Below the pieces are notes generated by a model, which saw only the letters and a list, made by a program, of their open reading frames with translations, had not been told where the DNA came from and did no database searches. From Murinocardiopsis flavida (GTDB lineage Bacteria > Actinomycetota > Actinomycetes > Streptosporangiales > Streptosporangiaceae), in the NCBI RefSeq assembly GCF_003014485.1, contig NZ_PYGA01000041.1, forward strand, positions 1-33,137: DNA of 33,137 bases, read 5' to 3'. Both the position numbers and the translations under genes were made by a program. Below are positions 27,659-33,137 of the stretch, in pieces (position 1 is the stretch's first letter; the number at the start of each line of letters is the position of its first letter).

Positions 27659-29644
27659 ATGCCGGAGGTCAGTGAGCGGGTCGGCCCCTTCCTCCTGGTG
27701 CGCGAACTCGGCACCGGCGGGTTCGGCGCGGTCTATCTGGGCGAGGACGCCTCCGGGCGGCGGGCCGCGGTCAAGCTGCTCCACCCCCACCTGGCCAAGG
27801 ACCCCCAGGTGCGCCGCTACTTCACCCAGGAGCTGACCAACGCGCGCCAGGTGCAGGGCTTCTGCGTGGCCGAGATCCTCGACGCCGACTCGGAGTCCGC
27901 CCAGCCATGGCTGGCCACCGAGTACATCGACGGCCCCACACTGGGCCAGGCCGTGCGCGAGCACGGCCCGCGCACCGGGGGCGACTTGCAGCGCCTGGCG
28001 GTACAGACCATCACCGCCCTCGCCGCGATCCACGCCGCCGGGGTGGTGCACCGCGACCTCAAGCCCGCCAACATCCTGCTCGGTGCGGACGGTCCGCGGG
28101 TCATCGACTTCGGCATCGCCCGCGCCCTGGACGCCGACACCGCCTCGGCCACCCAGATCGGCACCATCGGCTACATGGCCCCGGAACAACTCGAAGGCAC
28201 CACCCTGGGGACCTCGGCCGACCTCTTCGCCTGGGGCGCGGTCATCATCCACGCCGCCACCGGGCACAACGCCTTCCCCGGCCCCACCCAGGCCGCCCGC
28301 ATCAACCGCGTGCTCAACCACCCGCCGGAGACCGGCGACCTCGCCGACCCCCTGCTGGGCATCGTCCTCGCCTGCATGGCCAAAGACCCCGCCCAGCGCC
28401 CCACCGCCCGCCACGTCTTGGACCTGCTGCTCACCGGCAGCGCACCCGCAGCCGGCCCCTCCCCCATTGCTTCCACCCCCGCGGTGGCTGCCCCCTCCCC
28501 CGTTGCCGCAGCCCTCGCGGTGGCTCCGGACGGCCAGGGCGGCGAAGACGCCCCCGACCCCCGGCCCCAGGGCGTCCCCGCCCCGCCGCTGCACCCCGCC
28601 CCGTGGCCCGCTGCTCCGTGGCCCCCCGCCGTGGTGCAGGGAGGCGCCCTCGCGGTGGGGCGGACGACCGGCGCACCCGGGACGAGGCTGCGCCCCCTCC
28701 TGGGCATCCTGGCCGGCACCACCGCGGTCATCGTCCTCGCCGCGGGGGCGTGGTTCTGGTGGCCGCAGAGTGAACGCCGCACCTTGACCGGACACGACCG
28801 CCCGGTCATGTCGGTGGCGTTCAGCCCCAAGGGCACCACCCTCGCCACCGCCAGCGGCGACGGCACCGCGCGGCTGTGGGACACCGAATCCGGTGCGGCG
28901 ACCACCACCCTCACCGGGCACGACGAACCGGTCCGCGCGGTGGCCTTCGACCCCGACGGCACCACCCTCGCCACCGGCGGCGCCGACCACGCCACACGGC
29001 TGTGGAACACCGACAGCGGTAAGGAGATCCACGCGCTCGAAGGACACGAGAGCACGGTCTACACGGTGGCGTTCAGCCCCGACGGCGACCTCCTCGCCAC
29101 CGGCGGCGGCGACACCGTGATGCTGTGGGATCCCGACACCGGCAAGGAGGCCGCCACCCTCACCGGTCACGGCAGCTGGGTCGAGGCGGTGGCGTTCAGC
29201 CCCGACGGCAGCACCCTCGCCAGCGCCGGCAACGACAAGACCGTGAAACTGTGGGACACCGAGACCGGTGCAGAGACCACGACCCTCACCGGGCACAGCG
29301 ACCTGGTCGGCGCGGTGGCGTTCAGCCCCGACGGCGACCTCCTCGCCACCGGCAGCAGCGACAACACCGTGAAACTGTGGGACCCCGCCACCGGCGAAGA
29401 GACCACCACCCTCAAGGCACACGGCAGCTGGGTCGACGCGGTGGCGTTCAGTCCCGACGGCAGCACCCTCGCGACCGCCGGCAACGACGACACCGTGAAA
29501 CTGTGGGACCCCGCCACCGGCGAAGAGACCACCACCCTCGCCACACCCGACGACCCGGTCACCTCGGTGGCCTTCAGCTCCGACGGCAGTACCCTCGCCA
29601 CCGCCGGCCGCGACAACACCGTCAAACTCTGGGACGTCCCCTGA
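27659..29644 (+). CDS. Membrane Ser/Thr protein kinase with seven WD40 repeats
   Basis: This 661-residue protein starts at ATG 27659 (GGAG 5 nt upstream; GTG 27653 is an alternative). The Hanks-type kinase domain has GTGGFGAVYLG (about 18), AAVKLL with the ATP Lys, HRDLKPANILL (about 131), DFG in VIDFGIARAL (about 150) and GYMAPEQ. A Pro/Ala linker leads to one membrane helix (LLGILAGTTAVIVLAAGAWF, about 345-368). Outside, seven WD40 units (about 375-661) form a complete beta-propeller; each has VAFSPDG-type and LWD motifs, and the last lacks the usual GH. The sensor may bind a ligand or protein. No link to the lanthipeptide cluster beyond adjacency. Confidence 0.92.
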   Translation: MPEVSERVGPFLLVRELGTGGFGAVYLGEDASGRRAAVKLLHPHLAKDPQVRRYFTQELTNARQVQGFCVAEILDADSESAQPWLATEYIDGPTLGQAVREHGPRTGGDLQRLAVQTITALAAIHAAGVVHRDLKPANILLGADGPRVIDFGIARALDADTASATQIGTIGYMAPEQLEGTTLGTSADLFAWGAVIIHAATGHNAFPGPTQAARINRVLNHPPETGDLADPLLGIVLACMAKDPAQRPTARHVLDLLLTGSAPAAGPSPIASTPAVAAPSPVAAALAVAPDGQGGEDAPDPRPQGVPAPPLHPAPWPAAPWPPAVVQGGALAVGRTTGAPGTRLRPLLGILAGTTAVIVLAAGAWFWWPQSERRTLTGHDRPVMSVAFSPKGTTLATASGDGTARLWDTESGAATTTLTGHDEPVRAVAFDPDGTTLATGGADHATRLWNTDSGKEIHALEGHESTVYTVAFSPDGDLLATGGGDTVMLWDPDTGKEAATLTGHGSWVEAVAFSPDGSTLASAGNDKTVKLWDTETGAETTTLTGHSDLVGAVAFSPDGDLLATGSSDNTVKLWDPATGEETTTLKAHGSWVDAVAFSPDGSTLATAGNDDTVKLWDPATGEETTTLATPDDPVTSVAFSSDGSTLATAGRDNTVKLWDVP

Positions 29645-29809
29645 CCGGACCGCCCCTCGGCCGCGCAGGAGGCGACCCGCAGTGTCCATAGGCATCTCCG
29701 CATGTCAGGGGCTTTTTTTCCGGTCTCGGGGACGGCATCAGGCCGATCTGCGCCCGACTCCTCCCGCCGGAAACCGGCAAGAAGCACACGTGCCTCAACC
29801 CGAGCACAC

Positions 29810-30661
29810 TCAGCGCTCGCCGAGGCCGTCCAGGATGGCGACCAGTTCCTGCGACTGGGGCAGGAAGTGCGGGGAAGCGACCGAGTGCACGTCGAACGGG
29901 TTGTCGGGGGTAAGGCGGTCCGCCTCGGCGATGAACCGGTCCTGCATGACGGGTGGCAGGAACCGGTCCTCGGTCAGCCGGATGTAACTGCGCGGGACCG
30001 TCCCCCAGGTGTCGGCGTGGCCGCGCGCGTCCGCCACGGTGACGGCGGTGGGCTCGTCCGGCTGCACCATCTGGTGCAGGGCCCGTGACTGCTCAATGCT
30101 GGAGGTGTGCGCGTTGAGCCGGCGGAACGCCTCCTCGAAACGGGGGTCGGCCGACCTCCAGTTCATCCGGGAGACGCCCTGTTGGTCGCCGCCCACGATG
30201 AAGGGCAGGTTCATGACCTGCATCGCCTCTTCGGTCAGCAACTCGGGGATCGACATGTAGTCCACCATCGTGGGCTTGTCGATGCAGCAGAAGGCGCTGA
30301 TATAGACGAGGCGCTGGATCCGTTCGGGAATCCGGTTGGCCGTCAGGCTGAGGCTGACGCCGCCCTGGCTGTGCCCGACGAGGACCACCGGGCCGTTGGC
30401 GTGTGCGCGGGTCACGACGCTTTCCACATGGTCGGCGTAGTCGTCGGCCGTGAGCTTGGCCAGTGGGGAGGGCTCGGTGGCCATGGCCGCGAGATCCTGG
30501 CGCTGGTAGGACTCCGGGATGTAGGCGTCGACCCCGTGTCCGGGCAGGTCGACGGCCAGCGTTCGGCGCCCTCGCAGGGCCAGCTCCTGCATGGTCCACG
30601 TCCAGTGGTGCGCGTTCGAGTGCGTTCCGTGCACAAAGACGTACGTCGGTTGCTGCGACAT
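29810..30661 (-). CDS. Alpha/beta hydrolase, esterase-type
   Basis: This 283-residue protein has the alpha/beta-hydrolase fold: oxyanion region FVHGTHSNAHHW (9-20), AVDLPGHG (37-43), nucleophile elbow VGHSQGG with Ser98, and a late His in SPHFLPQSQEL. The HG-T-H-S-NA-HHW start resembles plant salicylate-type and EstC-like esterases. ATG 30661 begins MSQQPTY; upstream the frame is open to 30739, but that part is Pro/His rich and non-coding. It is divergent from a GntR-TetR regulator across a 414-bp region with several palindromes, so it may be regulated by that protein. Substrate unknown. Confidence 0.88.
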   Translation of the reverse strand: MSQQPTYVFVHGTHSNAHHWTWTMQELALRGRRTLAVDLPGHGVDAYIPESYQRQDLAAMATEPSPLAKLTADDYADHVESVVTRAHANGPVVLVGHSQGGVSLSLTANRIPERIQRLVYISAFCCIDKPTMVDYMSIPELLTEEAMQVMNLPFIVGGDQQGVSRMNWRSADPRFEEAFRRLNAHTSSIEQSRALHQMVQPDEPTAVTVADARGHADTWGTVPRSYIRLTEDRFLPPVMQDRFIAEADRLTPDNPFDVHSVASPHFLPQSQELVAILDGLGER

Positions 30662-31075
30662 GGCGAGTATCCGTTCGTGTTCGGTTCCGGGGGGAGCCGG
30701 TCGGCACCCCGGGGCGTGCGGTCGGTGCACCGGAGGCACACGATTTCGGCTCAGTGCCTCGAAGCACCTCGCAACGTCGGCCGGATGCCTTGAGGCACGG
30801 CGGCGTCTGTGTCCGTGCCGTTCATGGCGGTCACCGCACCGATCATTTGCGGTTCGTCCCGTTCCGATTTTCCGCCCGCAATTGAGCGTACGGCATAAAC
30901 ACCGAAAACATGACCCTCGCCGGCTCTTTCACACGAAGAAGTGCACTAGGAAATCGGAGCCTGCATGAACGTGACTTTCGGCGTTCCGGACACGGGATCT
31001 CGCGTCGATCAATGGTCAAGCACACGGTAATGTGCACTAGTGCTGCAAGAAAATCCGAACAGGAATGGGATCGGA
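30662..31075. promoter_or_regulatory. Divergent control region with repeated palindromes
   Basis: This 414-bp gap lies between the divergent hydrolase and regulator genes. GTGCCTCGAAGCAC (30754-30767) and TGCCTTGAGGCA (30786-30797) are related palindromes. GTGCACTAG occurs twice (30941-30949 and 31032-31040), the second within the palindrome GCACTAGTGC (31034-31043). These are likely operators of the adjacent double-HTH regulator. A/T-rich patches near 30880-30960 could hold promoters; no consensus pair is firm. No gene seen. Confidence 0.5.
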
Positions 31076-32056
31076 ATGAATGGCGCCGCGTCAGACCAAC
31101 CCCCGTACGCGAAGGTCGCAGCCGAAATCCGCGAGCAGATCAGGTCCGGACGGCTGCGTCCCGGCGACCGGGTCCCCTCGACGAGAGAGATCACCCGGCG
31201 GTGGGGGGTCGCGATGGCAACCGCGACCAAGGTCCTCGCGGCGCTACAGCAAGAAGGGCTCGTCCGCTCGTCGCGCGGCGCCGGCTCGGTCGTGGCCGAC
31301 ACGACCCATACCGGGACGCCGCGGTCGGCGCGGGAACGGCACGATCCCGCGAAGGCCGTCCGCACCTCGCCGCCCGGTGCCCCGGAGACCGTGCTGGACC
31401 ATGCGGCGATCGTCCGCGCAGCGATCGCCGCCGCCGACACAAGCGGCATCGACGCGCTGTCCATGCGGCGGGTCGCCGCATCCCTCGGCGTCAGCGCGAT
31501 GGCGCTGTACCGCCACGTGCCGAACAAGGACGAGCTCATCCGGGCGATGGCGGAGACGGTCTTTCGGGATCACCCCATGCCCGGCCCGCCGCCCGCTGAC
31601 TGGCGCGAAGGAATAGCGACGGCAGCCCGCCTGGAGTGGCGGATCTACCGCCGGCATCCCTGGGTCGCGAAGCTGGTCTCGGTCTCACGGCCGCTACTGG
31701 TGCCCAGCGGGTTCGAGCACACCGATTGGCTGGCTCGGGTCATGGCTCCGCACACGCGGGACCGGAACGGGGTCATGTACGCGGTCATCGTGGTGACGGT
31801 CTTCGTCCAGGGCATGGCCGCCCAGTTGGAACTCGAAACCGAGCAGGAGCAGGAGACCGGGGTCAGTGCCGCCCAGTGGTGGGACGTGCGGCAACCCATG
31901 ATGGACCGATTGGAGCAGCAGAGTCCGATCCCCACCCTGTTCGGCGGGGACGTGCCGAAGGTGCCCGACCTCGATGCCGCATTCGAGTTCGGCCTCGCCC
32001 GCTTACTCGACGGTTTGGCGTCGTGGTTCACCGCCCCGGAAGACGATTCCGGCTAG
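31076..32056 (+). CDS. GntR-TetR double-HTH transcriptional regulator
   Basis: From ATG 31076 the 326-residue protein has an N-terminal GntR winged helix (YAKVAAEIREQIRSGRLRPG then STREITRRWGVAMATATKVL; residues 11-75), a Pro/Arg linker, and a TetR-type HTH (AAIVRAAIAAADTSGIDALS then MRRVAASLGVSAMALYRHVP; 110-150) with a helical C-terminal ligand domain. The fusion of GntR and TetR DNA-binding domains occurs in actinomycetes, where it is thought to repress adjacent genes. GTG 31040 is an alternative start (12 extra residues). Likely controls itself and the divergent hydrolase. Confidence 0.88.
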   Translation: MNGAASDQPPYAKVAAEIREQIRSGRLRPGDRVPSTREITRRWGVAMATATKVLAALQQEGLVRSSRGAGSVVADTTHTGTPRSARERHDPAKAVRTSPPGAPETVLDHAAIVRAAIAAADTSGIDALSMRRVAASLGVSAMALYRHVPNKDELIRAMAETVFRDHPMPGPPPADWREGIATAARLEWRIYRRHPWVAKLVSVSRPLLVPSGFEHTDWLARVMAPHTRDRNGVMYAVIVVTVFVQGMAAQLELETEQEQETGVSAAQWWDVRQPMMDRLEQQSPIPTLFGGDVPKVPDLDAAFEFGLARLLDGLASWFTAPEDDSG

Positions 32057-32087
32057 ACAGGCCCGCCACGTCGCCACGGCGCGGGTG

Positions 32088-33137
32088 CTATTCGATGGCG
32101 ACGCCCTTCATGGCGGGCAGGCGGTCGCCGGTGACGTCCACGGTCGTGACGTTCTCCGGCACGATCATCAGGTTGGTGAACTCCCCGGTGGACTCGCCGG
32201 GTTGGAGGTAACTGTCGATGTCGCTGCACGCGCAGGCGAGCAGGGCGTCGGACTCGCCTTTGGGCACGTAGCCGGCGGTGCCGTACTCGCGTTCGGTGGC
32301 GGGGTCGCGCAGGGACAGGCCCGACGGCGGTGTGAGCAGGTAGGTCCAGGGGTCGGCGGTGTCGACGGGGGTCCAGTCGCCGATCTCCTCGGTGTCGTCG
32401 TTGGTCACGGTGTAGGTGAGCATGACGACCTCGCCGGCCAGGCGCCGCAGGCCCGTGAGCCGCACGGTGGCCTTCTCGTCCTCGGTGGTCTTCGCGCTGA
32501 ACTCCGTGGCGGGCTTGCCCTTCGCACCCGACCCGGCGCCGGGCGAGGGTGCCGTGTCGGGCTTTGCGTCCTGGGGGATGGTGACGGTGACCCTGCGGTT
32601 GCGCTGCCGGCCCTCCTCGGTGTCGTTGGAGGCGATGGGCTCGGCCGAGCCGTGTCCGGTCGCGGTGAAGGCGACCTCGGTGTCGGTCAGGTCCTCCAGC
32701 GCGGTGCGCACCGCTTCGGCGCGCTTGTCCGAGAGGGGTTTGTTGATGGCGTCGTCGCCGGTGCTGTCGGTGTGTCCGGCGATGTCGACCTCGGTGGCGC
32801 CATAGCCGTCGATCTCGGCGGCGGTCTCGGCGAGGATGTCGGTGGCCTTGCCGGTCAGGGTGGACTCGTCGACGTCGAAGAGGACGTCGGCGTTCAGGTT
32901 GATGTTGGTGCCCGCGGCGTTCTCGACGATGTCGTCCTCGGGTGAGGTGGTGTAGCCGGTGAGGTCCCACGGGTGCGGTTTCGCGCCGTTGTCCAGGGCG
33001 GTGTCGGGGTCTTCGACGCCGAGCGCGTCCAGGTCGGGTGTTCCGGGGCTGATGGGCACGTCGATGAAGAGGCCGGACATCGCGGTGTAGAGGGTGGCGT
33101 GGCTCGCCTCGGCTGCGGGGGCGGGCATCGCGGCGGC
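32088..33137 (-). CDS. OmpA-domain (peptidoglycan-binding) protein, 5' end off window
   Basis: The visible 349 codons contain an OmpA C-terminal domain: NADVLFDVDESTLTGKATDI, then VDIAGHTDSTGDDAINKPLS and DKRAEAVRTALED, and RQRNRRVTVTI. The TDS/DKRA/NRRV motifs bind diaminopimelate of peptidoglycan. A C-terminal region follows (about 200 residues), strand rich with a CACSDIDSYLQPGE segment like a cell-surface domain. A Met at 33128 is in frame, but the frame stays open to the window edge, so the true start and any signal peptide or lipobox are likely outside. Expected at the cell envelope. Confidence 0.85.
   Translation of the reverse strand, partial: AAAMPAPAAEASHATLYTAMSGLFIDVPISPGTPDLDALGVEDPDTALDNGAKPHPWDLTGYTTSPEDDIVENAAGTNINLNADVLFDVDESTLTGKATDILAETAAEIDGYGATEVDIAGHTDSTGDDAINKPLSDKRAEAVRTALEDLTDTEVAFTATGHGSAEPIASNDTEEGRQRNRRVTVTIPQDAKPDTAPSPGAGSGAKGKPATEFSAKTTEDEKATVRLTGLRRLAGEVVMLTYTVTNDDTEEIGDWTPVDTADPWTYLLTPPSGLSLRDPATEREYGTAGYVPKGESDALLACACSDIDSYLQPGESTGEFTNLMIVPENVTTVDVTGDRLPAMKGVAIE

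Noticed and set aside
27155-29695. Leftward 846-codon frame with Gly-rich repeats
   Set aside because: The apparent repeats mirror the WD40 repeats of the kinase on the opposite strand.

Overview
The window is very GC-rich actinomycete DNA with strong G/C third-position bias, many GTG starts and clear GGAGG-type ribosome sites. Gene content (FtsK/TraB-type conjugation, SpdB-like membrane proteins, class I lanthipeptide genes, a Ser/Thr kinase) suggests a filamentous actinomycete, perhaps Nocardiopsaceae or a relative. The genus is inference only.

Positions 1 to about 18,375 look like most of an actinomycete integrative and conjugative element (AICE). A long leftward series of about 20 small genes runs from 14,100 down to the left edge. 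It encodes a TraB/FtsK DNA translocase (6073-8304), small Spd-like membrane proteins, a DUF2637-type membrane protein with a C-terminal HTH, a NUDIX protein, a DUF4097 beta-repeat protein, a free-standing RapZ C-terminal domain and an SSB-like fragment. The series starts at a divergent promoter with palindromic operators next to a GntR/UTRA regulator (14265-15056), which is coupled to a GNAT acetyltransferase. No integrase or replication initiator is visible; these would have to lie left of the window. A 3' fragment of a CAU-anticodon (Met) tRNA at 18,331-18,372, followed by a strong terminator, is the likely right attachment site. Just downstream of traB is a cluster of six TTCGCCCG octamers in two perfect hairpins, a good candidate for the TraB recognition (clt-like) locus.

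Near the right end of the element is a two-gene unit: a 45-residue Asp/Gly-rich hydrophilic peptide, overlapping by 4 nt a 390-residue protein-isoaspartate methyltransferase-like enzyme with a long C-terminal extension. This layout matches RiPP systems in which such methyltransferases make aspartimide (imiditides, OlvSA-type lanthipeptides, FxLD-associated methyltransferases). A decayed second copy lies 2.3 kb away at 19,052-19,375, outside the att fragment. It has lost its start codon, its promoter bases and most of the methyltransferase.

Positions 19,751-27,206 form a compact rightward class I lanthipeptide cluster: ABC exporter, 50-residue FxLD-type precursor, LanC cyclase and full-length LanB dehydratase. 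No LanD, leader peptidase or dedicated regulator is seen. A second small Cys-containing ORF with a good ribosome site (27,327-27,527) follows lanB and is a speculative second precursor.

The right flank holds a Ser/Thr kinase fused to a seven-bladed WD40 propeller, an alpha/beta hydrolase divergent from a GntR-TetR double-HTH regulator, and an OmpA-domain protein cut by the window end.
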